From: Allomuricauda sp. CP2A
GTDB taxonomy: Bacteria > Bacteroidota > Bacteroidia > Flavobacteriales > Flavobacteriaceae
Length of the DNA stretch: 64,000 nt
Direction: 5' to 3'
Assembly (NCBI RefSeq): GCF_001683915.1
Contig: NZ_LXTT01000100.1
Span: 1-64,000 of the forward strand
The translations under genes and the position numbers were made by a program. A model generated the notes under the pieces. The model searched no databases. It was not told where the DNA came from and saw only the letters and a program-made list of their open reading frames with translations. Positions 54,046 to 63,633 of this stretch are shown here, piece after piece. Each line of letters starts with the position of its first letter. Position 1 is the stretch's first letter.

Positions 54046-54136
54046 CGGGACTTATTCTTTTCTGTCGAAATTTACAAATTCAAAACAGGGATTAGGGAAT
54101 GCCCAGTTATATTTGCAAAAACTTTTTTAACAATTT

Positions 54137-55528
54137 ATGACACTGATCAAATCAATTTCGGGCATACGAGGCACCATAGGCGGCAAAACAGGAGACAATC
54201 TTACCCCATTGGATGCGGTTAAATTTGCTGCGGCTTATGGCACATGGTTAAAATCCTATTCCAAAAAGGACAAATTGACCGTGGTGATCGGCAGGGACGC
54301 CCGACTTTCGGGGGAGATGATCCAAAATTTGGTGGTTTCCACTTTAGTGGGACTGGGAATTGATATCGTTGATTTGGGTCTGTCCACCACACCAACCGTG
54401 GAGATTGCAGTGCCGTTGGAAAAAGCGGATGGCGGCATTATTTTAACCGCCAGCCACAATCCCAAACAGTGGAATGCCCTTAAGTTGTTGAATGAAAAGG
54501 GAGAGTTTTTGGATGCAGAGCAAGGTGCCAAGATTTTGGCCTTGGCCGAAAAAGAGGACTTTGATTTTGCCGAAGTGGATGATTTGGGGGAAGTCACCAA
54601 AAACGATTCCTATATGGATATTCATGTGGATGAAGTTTTGGAACTCTCTTTAGTGGATGCCGAGGTCATCAAAAAAGCCGGATTCAAGGTGGTAGTGGAT
54701 GGCGTAAACTCTTCCGGGGGTATTGCTATCCCGAAATTATTGGAAGAATTGGGGGTTGAAGTCGTTAAATTGTACTGTGACCCTACGGGTCATTTTCCCC
54801 ACAATCCCGAACCGTTGAAAGAGCATTTGGGAGACATCTGTAAAAAAGTTGTGGAGGAAAAAGCCGATTTTGGAATCGTGGTGGATCCAGATGTGGACCG
54901 TTTGGCCTTTATCAGCAATACTGGGGAAATGTTTGGGGAAGAATATACCCTTGTGGCCTGTGCCGATTATGTGTTGGGCAAGACCAAAGGGAATACAGTC
55001 TCCAATTTATCTTCATCCAGAGCACTCCGTGATGTCACCGAAAAACATGGTGGCACTTATGAAGCTGCCGCAGTAGGAGAGGTGAACGTGGTCGCCAAAA
55101 TGAAAGCCAACAAGGCCATTATCGGCGGTGAGGGCAATGGCGGCATCATTTATCCTGAAAGCCATTACGGGCGTGATGCCTTGGTGGGCACAGCCTTATT
55201 TTTAATGCTGATGGCCGAAAAGGGCGGCACCGTGGCTGAGCTAAGGGCCAGTTACCCGAGTTATTTTATGAGCAAAAAGAAGATTCAACTGACTCCCGAG
55301 TTGGATGTGGATGCTTTGCTGGATGCCATGCACACCAAATACAAGAACGAACAGGTTTCGACCATTGATGGCGTAAAGATTGATTTCCCTGAAAATTGGG
55401 TGCATTTGCGAAAATCAAACACGGAGCCCATCATAAGGATCTATACGGAAGCCAAGTCACAAGAAGCGGCAGACAATCTTGCGGACCGAATCATAGATGA
55501 AATCAAGGAAGTGGCAGGACTCAGTTAA
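54137..55528 (+). CDS. glmM: Phosphoglucosamine mutase
   Basis: This 463-residue enzyme of the alpha-D-phosphohexomutase family converts glucosamine-6-phosphate to glucosamine-1-phosphate for peptidoglycan and LPS. The phosphoserine loop is LTASHNPKQWNALK (about residue 100), the metal loop VVDPDVDRLAF (about 250), the sugar loop GGEGNGGIIYPE (about 335) and the phosphate loop RKSNTEPIIRIYTEA. The SHNPKQWNALK loop resembles the archaeal-type enzymes common in Bacteroidota rather than E. coli GlmM. Phosphomannomutase activity is an alternative. Its stop codon overlaps that of the converging gene. Confidence 0.9.
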   Translation: MTLIKSISGIRGTIGGKTGDNLTPLDAVKFAAAYGTWLKSYSKKDKLTVVIGRDARLSGEMIQNLVVSTLVGLGIDIVDLGLSTTPTVEIAVPLEKADGGIILTASHNPKQWNALKLLNEKGEFLDAEQGAKILALAEKEDFDFAEVDDLGEVTKNDSYMDIHVDEVLELSLVDAEVIKKAGFKVVVDGVNSSGGIAIPKLLEELGVEVVKLYCDPTGHFPHNPEPLKEHLGDICKKVVEEKADFGIVVDPDVDRLAFISNTGEMFGEEYTLVACADYVLGKTKGNTVSNLSSSRALRDVTEKHGGTYEAAAVGEVNVVAKMKANKAIIGGEGNGGIIYPESHYGRDALVGTALFLMLMAEKGGTVAELRASYPSYFMSKKKIQLTPELDVDALLDAMHTKYKNEQVSTIDGVKIDFPENWVHLRKSNTEPIIRIYTEAKSQEAADNLADRIIDEIKEVAGLS

Positions 55529-56064
55529 GATCCCTCCAATTCGTAAACAATATCCTGGGCATTAAATTCTTCATGGGAAAGGTCGATATGCTTGTCTGAA
55601 TCCAGCCATATTTTCCATGAATTGTTTTCTTTTTTGAGGCCCACGCTGAATTTGCCGTAGCCTCGCACCACAAAATTTTCGTCATCACCACGTTTAGAAC
55701 TGAAGCGGTAATATCCCGTTTGGTAGGCTAGCTCTCCACTATCGTCCATAGCGGTAGATAAAATGGCAAAAGCGATTCCGAGTTGACTGCCTTGTGCTTT
55801 CACCGATTCCACAAATTGTCCAAAGTTGGTTAGGTAACTTTCACCGGTCTCAATTTGGTTTTGGTCCTGAGTTACCCTCACAATGTCATTGGTGTGAATG
55901 GATTTTAATTTTTGGGAATCAGATTGATCATAGGCTTCCATAAAGGGAATCCAAACATCATTTTTGATGGCTTCCAAGGTTTCGTTTGAAATTTGTTTTG
56001 CAGGACGTTGTCCAAAAGTGAGCGCAAAACAGCATAGGATGAAAAGGGTAGTTAACTGTTTCAT
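55525..56064 (-). CDS. Secreted NTF2/DUF4440-like protein
   Basis: The protein is 179 residues from the start at 56064, chosen because it gives a signal peptide (MKQLTTLFILCCFALTFGQ). The rest resembles the SnoaL/NTF2 cone fold of DUF4440 proteins: VWIPFMEAYDQSDSQKLKSIHTNDIVRVTQDQNQIETGESY and YRFSSKRGDDENFVVRGYGKFSVGLKKENNSWKIWLDSDK. A role cannot be assigned. Its TAA and the glmM TAA share two bases of the palindrome TTAA. Confidence 0.75.
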   Translation of the reverse strand: MKQLTTLFILCCFALTFGQRPAKQISNETLEAIKNDVWIPFMEAYDQSDSQKLKSIHTNDIVRVTQDQNQIETGESYLTNFGQFVESVKAQGSQLGIAFAILSTAMDDSGELAYQTGYYRFSSKRGDDENFVVRGYGKFSVGLKKENNSWKIWLDSDKHIDLSHEEFNAQDIVYELEGS

Positions 56065-56181
56065 TTTTTGATTGATTGATTGATTCCAGTTCAATGTATA
56101 AAACAATCTTGAACCTTCACTGTTTTTTAAGAAAAGTATAGGATTTTTAATCAATTGGTGCCCATTCAACTCATTAACAGC

Positions 56182-57075
56182 TTATTGCTGGATAACTTTA
56201 GGAGCTTTGTCACGGTGCTTCCATCGTTTGTGGGTCCAAAAATAATATTGAGGGGCTTCATGGATGGCGGCTTCGACTTCTTGCATGAAAGCTTCGGAAA
56301 TTTTATAATCTTCAACTTCTTTTGGGTCTTCCGCCAAGATTTTGAAGGTGGCTTCGTAATATCCGCGTCCCGTTTTTTCCACTTTCAGGTAAACGGGTAT
56401 CATATCAGTATTCTTGCAGATTTCTTCTGCGCCAACATGTATGGGAACCAAAACCCCCATGAATTTGGCCCAATGCCGCGTCCTGTTCAGCATAGGGGAT
56501 TGATCACTGATGATACCAACCATGATCAATTCAGCCGCATTTTTGGCATCTGCTATAATTTTCCGGCTTTCATAGGTTTTTATCAGTGTGGTGCCATATT
56601 TGCTACGTATATCCCGAACCAGTTTGTCAAAGTATTTGTTCTGAATGGGTTGATAAATGGCGTAGGCTTTTGACTTAACTTGTGGATTCAACGAAAAAAC
56701 CCATTCCCAACTGGCATAATGGGGCATCATTATCATAACGTTTTTGCCTTCACTTTCCAGTTTTTGGATTACCTCAACATTGGTAAAAACATACCGTTTG
56801 TTCATTTGTTCATTGGTAATCCCTAGGGTCTTTGCCATCTCCAGAAATATATCGCAAAGATGTTTGTAGAACTTTTTTTCTATCTGTAAACGCTCTGTCT
56901 TTGATTTTTCAGGAAAAGCCAAGGCCAAATTTTGGCGCACCACTTTTTTGCGATAGCCAATGATGCGGTACAGCAATAGGTACACACCATCGGAAAGCAA
57001 ATAGAGAATTCTGAAAGGGAGTCTGGAAACCAGCCAGAGTAAGGGGTAAGCAAAAATAAAAACTACTAACTGCAT
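56182..57075 (-). CDS. Lipid A / lysophospholipid acyltransferase, LpxL type
   Basis: This 297-residue membrane protein has an N-terminal anchor (MQLVVFIFAYPLLWLVSRLPFRILYLLSDGVYLLLYRI). The acyltransferase site is MMPHYASWEWV (HxxxxW, where Lpx enzymes have HxxxxD/E), with GIISDQSPMLNRTRHWAKFMG and KTGRGYYEATF downstream. It should add a secondary acyl chain to lipid A or a related lipid. ATG at 57075 is preferred over an upstream TTG. Its promoter shares a palindrome with the divergent rhomboid gene. Confidence 0.88.
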   Translation of the reverse strand: MQLVVFIFAYPLLWLVSRLPFRILYLLSDGVYLLLYRIIGYRKKVVRQNLALAFPEKSKTERLQIEKKFYKHLCDIFLEMAKTLGITNEQMNKRYVFTNVEVIQKLESEGKNVMIMMPHYASWEWVFSLNPQVKSKAYAIYQPIQNKYFDKLVRDIRSKYGTTLIKTYESRKIIADAKNAAELIMVGIISDQSPMLNRTRHWAKFMGVLVPIHVGAEEICKNTDMIPVYLKVEKTGRGYYEATFKILAEDPKEVEDYKISEAFMQEVEAAIHEAPQYYFWTHKRWKHRDKAPKVIQQ

Positions 57076-57090
57076 AACGATTCTTGTGTG

Positions 57091-57108
57091 CAAATATAGC
57101 TATATTTG
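57091..57108. promoter_or_regulatory. Back-to-back -7 boxes in an 18-base perfect palindrome
   Basis: CAAATATAGCTATATTTG is a perfect palindrome. Its right half is TATATTTG on the plus strand (towards the rhomboid gene at 57128), and its left half reads TATATTTG on the minus strand (towards the acyltransferase at 57075). Each half has a TTG-like motif about 14 bases behind it, shorter than the usual spacing. It may be a divergent promoter core, an operator or both. Confidence 0.6.
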
Positions 57109-57127
57109 AATCCAAACCTGTATTACC

Positions 57128-57778
57128 ATGTTCAATTTGCATATAGCAACCATCGGCATTATGGCCGCCAATGTAATTGTGTCCTTACGCGGCTTTAGTG
57201 ATGCTAATTTTTTTGACCGATATAAGTTCAGTATTGGCGGAATACGAGCCGGACAGCGTGAGAGAACCGTAACTTCCGGCTTTTTACATGTTGATATTTC
57301 CCATTTGTTCTTCAACATGTTCACCCTATATTTTTTTGCCAATGTGGTCATCAATTGGTTTGGCCCGGGAAAGTTTTTGATCATTTACTTCATCAGTCTT
57401 ATCGCTGGAAGCCTTTTGGCCCTTTTCTTCCATAAAAATGAACCGTATTATAGTGCCGTAGGGGCAAGTGGAGCCGTTACCGGAATTTTGTATGCCGCCA
57501 TTTTGCTGAATCCCGATATGCAGTTGGGGATTATGTTCATTCCCATACCATTGCCTGCCTATGTGCTGGGGATTGCCTATTTGTTGTATTCCATCTACGG
57601 AATGAAAAGTAGATTGGGCAATATTGGGCATACGGCCCATTTTGGGGGTGCCATCGGTGGATATGCCACCACTTTGCTGTTCAAGCCAGAACTGTTTATG
57701 ACGGATACGTTTATAGTGATTCTATTGGCCGTTCCTATTATCATTTTGTTTGTTTTGGAAAAGATGGGGAAAATATAA
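57128..57778 (+). CDS. Rhomboid-family intramembrane serine protease
   Basis: This 216-residue protein has six predicted membrane helices. The catalytic serine is in GASGAVTGILYAAI (about residue 116) and the histidine in NIGHTAHFGGAIGGY (about residue 170). The loop VTSGFLHVDISHLFFNMFTLYFFAN carries the HxxxN of this family. It should cleave membrane proteins within the bilayer; substrates are unknown. It is divergent from the acyltransferase and ends before a strong terminator. Confidence 0.93.
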   Translation: MFNLHIATIGIMAANVIVSLRGFSDANFFDRYKFSIGGIRAGQRERTVTSGFLHVDISHLFFNMFTLYFFANVVINWFGPGKFLIIYFISLIAGSLLALFFHKNEPYYSAVGASGAVTGILYAAILLNPDMQLGIMFIPIPLPAYVLGIAYLLYSIYGMKSRLGNIGHTAHFGGAIGGYATTLLFKPELFMTDTFIVILLAVPIIILFVLEKMGKI

Positions 57779-57787
57779 ATCCATAGA

Positions 57788-57816
57788 AAAAGCCCAAGAA
57801 AACTCCTTGGGCTTTT
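57788..57816. terminator. Terminator between rhomboid and TlpA-like genes
   Basis: The stem AAAAGCCCAAG / CTTGGGCTTTT is perfect over eleven pairs with loop AAAACTC. It lies between two converging genes and has T-rich tails on both strands, so it probably works both ways. Confidence 0.92.
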
Positions 57817-57838
57817 GATTATCTTTTATGTCTTTCCT

Positions 57839-58954
57839 TTAATTGAGCAGCTCTGCCACTTTTTCTTCCAAAGCAGGTCCGCGCAAATCCCTAGCGACGA
57901 TCACCCCGTTTTCATCCAACAGAAATGCTGCGGGAATAGCATCAATATTGTAGAGTTCTGCGATGGGGTCTTGAAAACGCTTTAAGTTGGAAATGTGGTT
58001 CCAAGCCAGTCCATCGGCCTCAATGGCCCCTTTCCAATCTTCTTCGCGCGTATCTAAGGAAACCCCAAGAACATTGAACCCCTTATCCTTGTATTTATTA
58101 TAGACAGAAACAATGTTTGGGTTTTCCATGCGGCAAGGTTTGCACCAAGCGGCCCAAAAGTCAACCAAAGTGAGTTTACCTTTATTGGTGACCTCGCTCA
58201 AGGCCAAAGTTTCTCCATTTGGGGTGGGTGCGGAAAATTCTGGAGCCACTGCACCGATTTCAGTGGACTTCATATTGTCCAAGCGTTCTTTTATTTTTTT
58301 GGCCGGCTCCGTGGCCTTCATTTCTGGGGAAAGCCCTTCAAACAAAGCCTTGATTTCATCTTGGGGAACAGCCTTGCTGGCCATAAGATTGCCAATGATC
58401 AATACGGAAATCATGGCATTGGGATTGTTCTTTGCAAAATCTACATTGAAGTTCTTGGCTTCCTCTTGAAATTCAATAAACTCTTCCCGCAATGCATTTA
58501 CTGTGGCTGTGTCCCTTTGTTGGGCAGCAGTCCTCATATCGTTCTGCATGGACATGGCCCGTTCAGAAAACGACCTTGATTCATCCAAAAAGTCCATAAA
58601 GAATTGATTTTGTACTGTTCCTTTCAGTTTGGCATAGTTCATACTATCCTTTTGGAACTCGATATCTATCTCGCCATTTTCAAGGATAAAGGGGATATTG
58701 CCTCTATTGGATTCCATAAAAATGTAATGCAGTTTCGGTTCGGCTTGAATGCCTTTAAAGCTAAAAACCCCGTTTTCAATGGTAGTGGTATCAATATCTA
58801 CCAATTGGTTGATGGTATCGGTAGTTTTTAGATAGACCAAGGTACCATTGTCCAACTCACCCTCAACCGTACCATTCAAGGTATACCCTTCAGATTTTGA
58901 ATTACATGATGCCAAGAACACAACTCCCAGCACGATCACAAATACTTTTTTCAT
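57839..58954 (-). CDS. TlpA-like thioredoxin lipoprotein with DUF4369 domain
   Basis: This 371-residue protein has a lipoprotein signal (MKKVFVIVLGVVFLASC, cysteine 17). A DUF4369 domain covers about residues 24-120 and a linker helix about 130-225. A TlpA/ResA-like thioredoxin domain at about 235-371 has the redox motif WAAWCKPCRMENP and the cis-proline region DAIPAAFLLDENG. It should reduce disulfides in the periplasm. DUF4369 proteins of this layout are common in Bacteroidota. Confidence 0.93.
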   Translation of the reverse strand: MKKVFVIVLGVVFLASCNSKSEGYTLNGTVEGELDNGTLVYLKTTDTINQLVDIDTTTIENGVFSFKGIQAEPKLHYIFMESNRGNIPFILENGEIDIEFQKDSMNYAKLKGTVQNQFFMDFLDESRSFSERAMSMQNDMRTAAQQRDTATVNALREEFIEFQEEAKNFNVDFAKNNPNAMISVLIIGNLMASKAVPQDEIKALFEGLSPEMKATEPAKKIKERLDNMKSTEIGAVAPEFSAPTPNGETLALSEVTNKGKLTLVDFWAAWCKPCRMENPNIVSVYNKYKDKGFNVLGVSLDTREEDWKGAIEADGLAWNHISNLKRFQDPIAELYNIDAIPAAFLLDENGVIVARDLRGPALEEKVAELLN

Positions 58955-59004
58955 TTCTCGTTGTTTAAGCCGCTAAGGTATTCATTCCTTATTGCATAAA
59001 AAAA

Positions 59005-59032
59005 CCCTTGGCCTAATGAAAAACCAAGGGTG
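59005..59032 (-). terminator. Terminator after the small outer-membrane protein gene
   Basis: On the minus strand the stem ACCCTTGG / CCAAGGGT with a twelve-base loop is followed by a T-run. It lies 20 bases past the stop of the gene at 59052. Confidence 0.88.
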
Positions 59033-59051
59033 ATTATGAAAAAACTGTTTT

Positions 59052-59552
59052 TTAGAACTGATATCGAATGCCCAGGGCAATATCAAAATCAAAATCATTG
59101 TCAAATCCGTCATACCCTACCAAGCCAATTTCGGGCCTAAAATCCAAGGAAAGGAGCAGGGGGATGTCAAAATTGTATTCCACACCAATATCCCCGGCAG
59201 CAAATACAAAAAGTCCATCGTAATCATCGTCAAAGTCCGGGTCTGGGTGGTCAAAGTCAACACTTCCCAATCCGCCACCAACACCATAGAACCAGTTAAA
59301 ATTCCCATCCAGTTGATGTACCCATTGGTAGATGCCTGTGAGTTTAAAAGCATCAAAATGTCTGCTATCCCGCCAGCCAAGGTCAAATTCGGCACGGTTG
59401 TACCTGCCTATGGATTTTTGATAGGAGATTTCCGCCCCAAACCCATCACTGTCGCCAAGACGGAGACCAAGAGCATGCTCAGAAATGTCCTGTGCACTGA
59501 CGAAGGTTGTTGCAAACAAAAAAAGCGCAGCAAATAATGTGGTAATCTTCAT
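59052..59552 (-). CDS. Small outer-membrane beta-barrel protein
   Basis: The protein is 166 residues from the start at 59552, which gives a signal peptide (MKITTLFAALFLFATTFVSAQ). Alternating strands (LGLRLGDSDGFGAEISYQKSI, RAEFDLGWRD, VGGGLGSVDFDH) and the C-terminal IALGIRYQF with a final phenylalanine indicate an eight-stranded barrel. A run of acidic residues (DHPDPDFDDDYD) falls in a loop. No enzyme motif is visible; a structural or porin-like role is likely. It ends with its own terminator. Confidence 0.85.
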   Translation of the reverse strand: MKITTLFAALFLFATTFVSAQDISEHALGLRLGDSDGFGAEISYQKSIGRYNRAEFDLGWRDSRHFDAFKLTGIYQWVHQLDGNFNWFYGVGGGLGSVDFDHPDPDFDDDYDGLFVFAAGDIGVEYNFDIPLLLSLDFRPEIGLVGYDGFDNDFDFDIALGIRYQF

Positions 59553-59641
59553 AAGTTTTCTCGTTAAGTTAAAAATTAGAGATAGTTTTGTAAATCCTCT
59601 AGAGCTTATAAACTTTTTTTGAAGGTAAAAATTATTCCACA

Positions 59642-62557
59642 TTGAATAAAAATTTGTTAAAAGCCCTTGCCGAAGAGCTACAGGGAGAACTATTGATTGA
59701 TGATCTGAGCAGGGCCCTGTTTGCCACCGATGCTTCGGTGTATCGAAAAAGGCCGTTGGCCGTTGCATATCCCAAGAATGGGGATGACCTCAAGGCATTG
59801 ATACGTTTTGCAAATACAAATGCAATAGGGCTTATCCCCAGAACAGCAGGGACTTCCTTGGCCGGTCAATGTGTGGGTGATGGTATTGTGGTGGATGTTT
59901 CCAGACATTTCACCCAAATTTTGGAACTGGACAAGGATAAAAAGCTAGTAAAAGTTCAACCAGGGGTTGTCCGAGATGAGCTGAACCTGTATCTAAAACC
60001 GTTCGGTTTATTTTTTGGGCCCAACACTTCAACCTCCAACCGATGTATGATCGGGGGGATGGTGGGCAACAATTCCTCGGGGACGACGTCCATCCAATAC
60101 GGGGTTACGCGAGACAAAGTGCTTGCCATGAATTGTATTCTATCCGATGGGAGTGAAGCTTCATTCTCAGAAATCACCAAAGCTGATTTTGACGCAAAAA
60201 AGCAAGAAGGTTCCTTGGAAGGAACTATCTATTCTTCCTTGGAAAAGGAACTTTCCGATAAGGAAAACCAAAAAAATATTCTGGCCGAGTTTCCCAAACC
60301 CAGTATACACAGAAGAAATACGGGCTATGCGGTGGACGAACTTTTAAAGAACAACATTTTCGGAGACGATGAAGAGGGTTTCAACCTTTGTAAGTTGTTG
60401 GCCGGAAGCGAAGGGACCTTGGCCTTTACCACGGAAATAACCCTACAATTGGACGACCTACCGCCGCCCTTGTCCGCTATGGTGGCAACGCATTACCACA
60501 CGCTGGAAGATTGTTTGAGTGATGTGGCACCGGTGATGCAGCACAATTTGCACACCTGTGAGATGATGGACAAAGTGATTTTGGACTGCACCAAGAACAA
60601 CAGGGCGCAGCTGGCCAACCGTTTCTTTGTGGATGGTGACCCAGCTGGGATTTTAATGTTGGAAATAAAGGCCCATACCGAAAAGGATTTGCAAGAACAA
60701 TTGCAAGCCTTATTGAAAACCGTTGAGAAATCGGGATTGAGTTATGCCAGTCCGGTTTTGTGGGGCGATGACATCAACAAGGCCATTGAACTGCGAAAGG
60801 CGGGACTGGGGCTGTTGGGCAATATGGTGGGGGACCGAAAGGCCGTGGCCTGTATTGAAGATACCGCGGTGGCTTTAGAAGATTTAAAGGATTTTATTGG
60901 GGAGTTTTCCCAAATTATGAAAGGGTATGATCAGCAGGCGGTGTACTATGCCCACGCCGGGGCCGGGGAGTTGCATTTGCGCCCCATCCTCAACCTAAAA
61001 AAGTCCGAAGACGTGGTCTTGTTCCGTTCCATTACCACCGATGTGGCCAAACTCACCAAAAAATATAAAGGAAGTTTTAGTGGGGAGCACGGCGATGGTA
61101 TTGTGCGTGCCGAATTTATCCCGTTGATGATTGGTGATGCCAATTACGAGCTGTTGAAACGGGTAAAAAAGGTGTTCGACCCGAATGCTATTTTTAATCC
61201 AGGAAAAATTGTGGATGCTTTTCCCATGGATGAATCCCTCCGCTATGAAGTGGACCGCGAAGAACCCAAGGTAAAGACTTTGATGGATTTCTCGGACAGT
61301 GAGGGCATTTTAAAAGCTGCTGAAAAATGTAACGGTAGTGGCGATTGCCGAAAAAGTCACAATATGGCAGGGGGCATGTGTCCGAGCTATCATGCCACCA
61401 AAAATGAAAAAGATACCACCCGCGGTAGGGCCAATGCACTTCGGGAATTTTTGACCCAATCCGAAAAAACCAATCGTTTTGACCAAAAGGAACTCAAAGA
61501 AGTGTTTGACCTATGCTTAAGTTGTAAAGCTTGCGCTAGTGAATGTCCCAGCAATGTGGATGTGGCCACGTTAAAAGCAGAGTTCCTTTATCAGTATCAA
61601 GAATCGAACGGGTATCCATTGCGTAGCAAACTGTTTGCACACAACACCAGGTTAAATGCGTTGGGAAGCAAAATTTCTGGTTTGACCAATGCCGTTTACG
61701 GTTCCAAAAGCCTAAGTGGTTTGTTGAAGAGGACGGCGGGAGTGGCTCCGGAGCGAAGCTTTCCAAAAGTCTACAATTTCAATTTTGAGCGGCATTTGGA
61801 AAAGTTCAATCTGAAGAATACCGACATTTCCAAAAAGAAGGTGGTGCTGTATCTGGATGAGTTCACCAAATATTTGGACGTTGAGGTTGGGAAGGATGCC
61901 ATTGAGCTTTTGTGCAAGTTGGGTTATGATGTGGAACTGTTCTATGCCGAAAGTGGTAGGACCTATCTTTCCAAAGGTTTTTTGAAACAGGCCAAGAAAT
62001 TGGTGGAGAAGAACATGTCCAAACTAGAGGGTTTTCTGGATAGGAACATTCCCATTGTAGGCTTGGAGCCTTCAGCCATTCTTTCTTTCCGGGATGAGTA
62101 CCAACGCCTCCATGACAACAGGGTGCTTTTGGCGAAATTGGCTGCCCAATCCTATTTGATAGAGGAATTTTTGGCCCGTGAGATTGCCGGAGGGCACATT
62201 ACTGCAGAAAGTTTCACTGAGGACGAACGCACCATAAAAATCCACAATCATTGCCATCAAAAAGCATTGAGTGATCAAAAAGTGACCTTTGATGTGCTGA
62301 ATCTGCCCAAAAATTACAAAGTCACCATTATTGCTTCAGGTTGTTGCGGCATGGCGGGATCGTTTGGGTACGAGAAGGAACACTATGGGACCAGTATGAA
62401 GGTGGGAAGCTTAAAATTGTTCCCTGCGGTGAAGAAAAGTGATTCGGGAACGCTGATTGCGGCCAATGGAACCAGCTGTAGGCACCAGATAAAGGATGGT
62501 ACGGGCCGAGATGCCGAACATCCCGTGTCAATCTTGCGTAAAGCCTTGGTTGTCTAA
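59642..62557 (+). CDS. FAD-linked oxidase with Fe-S and CCG domains (D-lactate / 2-hydroxyacid dehydrogenase type)
   Basis: This 971-residue protein combines three modules. A flavin oxidase of the VAO family covers about residues 1-530 (IPRTAGTSLAGQCVGDGIVVD, IGGMVGNNSSGTTSIQYG, FSGEHGDGIVRAEF). Two iron-sulfur binding segments follow (CNGSGDCRKSHNMAGGMCPSY and CLSCKACASECPSN, about 560-640). A C-terminal CCG domain pair ends with HNHCHQKAL and SGCCGMAGSFGYE. The layout is that of one-chain D-lactate or 2-hydroxyglutarate dehydrogenases (YdiJ/Dld-II). The start appears to be TTG at 59642, as no in-frame ATG precedes the conserved NKNLLKALAEEL. It overlaps the converging LpxH-like gene by 30 bases. 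Confidence 0.92.
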   Translation: MNKNLLKALAEELQGELLIDDLSRALFATDASVYRKRPLAVAYPKNGDDLKALIRFANTNAIGLIPRTAGTSLAGQCVGDGIVVDVSRHFTQILELDKDKKLVKVQPGVVRDELNLYLKPFGLFFGPNTSTSNRCMIGGMVGNNSSGTTSIQYGVTRDKVLAMNCILSDGSEASFSEITKADFDAKKQEGSLEGTIYSSLEKELSDKENQKNILAEFPKPSIHRRNTGYAVDELLKNNIFGDDEEGFNLCKLLAGSEGTLAFTTEITLQLDDLPPPLSAMVATHYHTLEDCLSDVAPVMQHNLHTCEMMDKVILDCTKNNRAQLANRFFVDGDPAGILMLEIKAHTEKDLQEQLQALLKTVEKSGLSYASPVLWGDDINKAIELRKAGLGLLGNMVGDRKAVACIEDTAVALEDLKDFIGEFSQIMKGYDQQAVYYAHAGAGELHLRPILNLKKSEDVVLFRSITTDVAKLTKKYKGSFSGEHGDGIVRAEFIPLMIGDANYELLKRVKKVFDPNAIFNPGKIVDAFPMDESLRYEVDREEPKVKTLMDFSDSEGILKAAEKCNGSGDCRKSHNMAGGMCPSYHATKNEKDTTRGRANALREFLTQSEKTNRFDQKELKEVFDLCLSCKACASECPSNVDVATLKAEFLYQYQESNGYPLRSKLFAHNTRLNALGSKISGLTNAVYGSKSLSGLLKRTAGVAPERSFPKVYNFNFERHLEKFNLKNTDISKKKVVLYLDEFTKYLDVEVGKDAIELLCKLGYDVELFYAESGRTYLSKGFLKQAKKLVEKNMSKLEGFLDRNIPIVGLEPSAILSFRDEYQRLHDNRVLLAKLAAQSYLIEEFLAREIAGGHITAESFTEDERTIKIHNHCHQKALSDQKVTFDVLNLPKNYKVTIIASGCCGMAGSFGYEKEHYGTSMKVGSLKLFPAVKKSDSGTLIAANGTSCRHQIKDGTGRDAEHPVSILRKALVV

Positions 62558-63490
62558 GCTTGTTTTGTTTTTCTTTTGTTCGCTGGATTCCTTTTCTTGG
62601 GCAACATCCATATCTATATTTTCTTCATCGATTACCTTCATGTCCACCTCCTTATCGGTGATGGAAGCGATGAGCTCGTTCATGTCCATTTCCTTAAGGT
62701 CTTCATCCACAAAGAAGGGGGATAACCTGTCGTGGTTGTAGTGATAGATTCTCCAGCGCTTGAACGAGTACTCCAATGCCGTTAAATTTTCCACCCAATC
62801 CCCAGAATTGAGATAGAGGCAACTCCCATTTTTGTTTTCGTAGCGTTCTTTTTTGGGTTGATGGATGTGTCCGCAGATCACATAATCATATTCATTTTCA
62901 ATGGCAAGCTCTGCTGCGGTCTTTTCAAAATTATTGATATACTTCACCGCACTTTTCACGCTGTTTTTGATGCGCTTGGACAAGGAATATTTTTCACGCC
63001 CCAGTTTTACCAACCACCAGTTTACAAAACTGTTGATCAAGATAAGCAGGTCGTAGCCGTAGCCGCCCAGCTTGGCCAGCCATTTTGCATTCTGGATGGA
63101 GACATCAAAGACATCGCCATGGAAAATCCATGCTTTTTTTCCATCCAAATTCAGGACGAGTTTGTTCGCGATTTTAAAATTCCCCATTGAAGCATCACTG
63201 AACTTGCGGAGCATTTCATCGTGATTTCCAGTGATATAGTAAACTTCTGTGCCTTTGGAGGCCATACCAATGACCTTTCGGAGAACCTTTAAATGTGATG
63301 GAGGGAAATACCGTTTGCTAAACTGCCAAATATCAATGATATCCCCATTTAAAATGAGCTTTTTGGGCTGGATACTGTTGAGGTAGGCAATGAGTTCATC
63401 GGCATGACAGCCATAAGTGCCAAGATGGACATCTGAAATAACTGCCAGTTCTATCTTCCTTTTTTTCAAATGAATAGGGTTTGATTGCAA
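62528..63490 (-). CDS. UDP-2,3-diacylglucosamine diphosphatase-like metallophosphatase
   Basis: This 320-residue calcineurin-like phosphoesterase has metal-site motifs AVISDVHLGTYGC, LNGDIIDIWQF, YYITGNHDEMLR, WIFHGDVFD and VICGHIHQPK. The pattern and the IDIWQFSKRYFPPSH segment fit LpxH-type enzymes that remove UMP from UDP-2,3-diacylglucosamine in lipid A synthesis. The C-terminal about 60 residues are acidic and extend beyond typical LpxH, which leaves some doubt about the substrate. It overlaps the end of the FAD-linked oxidase gene by 30 bases on the opposite strand. Confidence 0.85.
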   Translation of the reverse strand: MQSNPIHLKKRKIELAVISDVHLGTYGCHADELIAYLNSIQPKKLILNGDIIDIWQFSKRYFPPSHLKVLRKVIGMASKGTEVYYITGNHDEMLRKFSDASMGNFKIANKLVLNLDGKKAWIFHGDVFDVSIQNAKWLAKLGGYGYDLLILINSFVNWWLVKLGREKYSLSKRIKNSVKSAVKYINNFEKTAAELAIENEYDYVICGHIHQPKKERYENKNGSCLYLNSGDWVENLTALEYSFKRWRIYHYNHDRLSPFFVDEDLKEMDMNELIASITDKEVDMKVIDEENIDMDVAQEKESSEQKKNKTSLDNQGFTQD

Positions 63491-63633
63491 ATTAACAGCG
63501 TAGGAATAAACTGAAAATCAATTTCAAATCAATAATTTATGAGGATATGGTTAACAAAACATCAAGACCAAGAATCCTATGTTACATTAAGATTAACTGC
63601 AAGAGTTGCTTTTTAATTAGGGTTAGAACATCT

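Noticed and set aside
55525-55528. Overlapping stop codons of glmM and the converging DUF4440-like gene.
   Set aside because: Both stops use the palindrome TTAA; such convergence is common and needs no special explanation.
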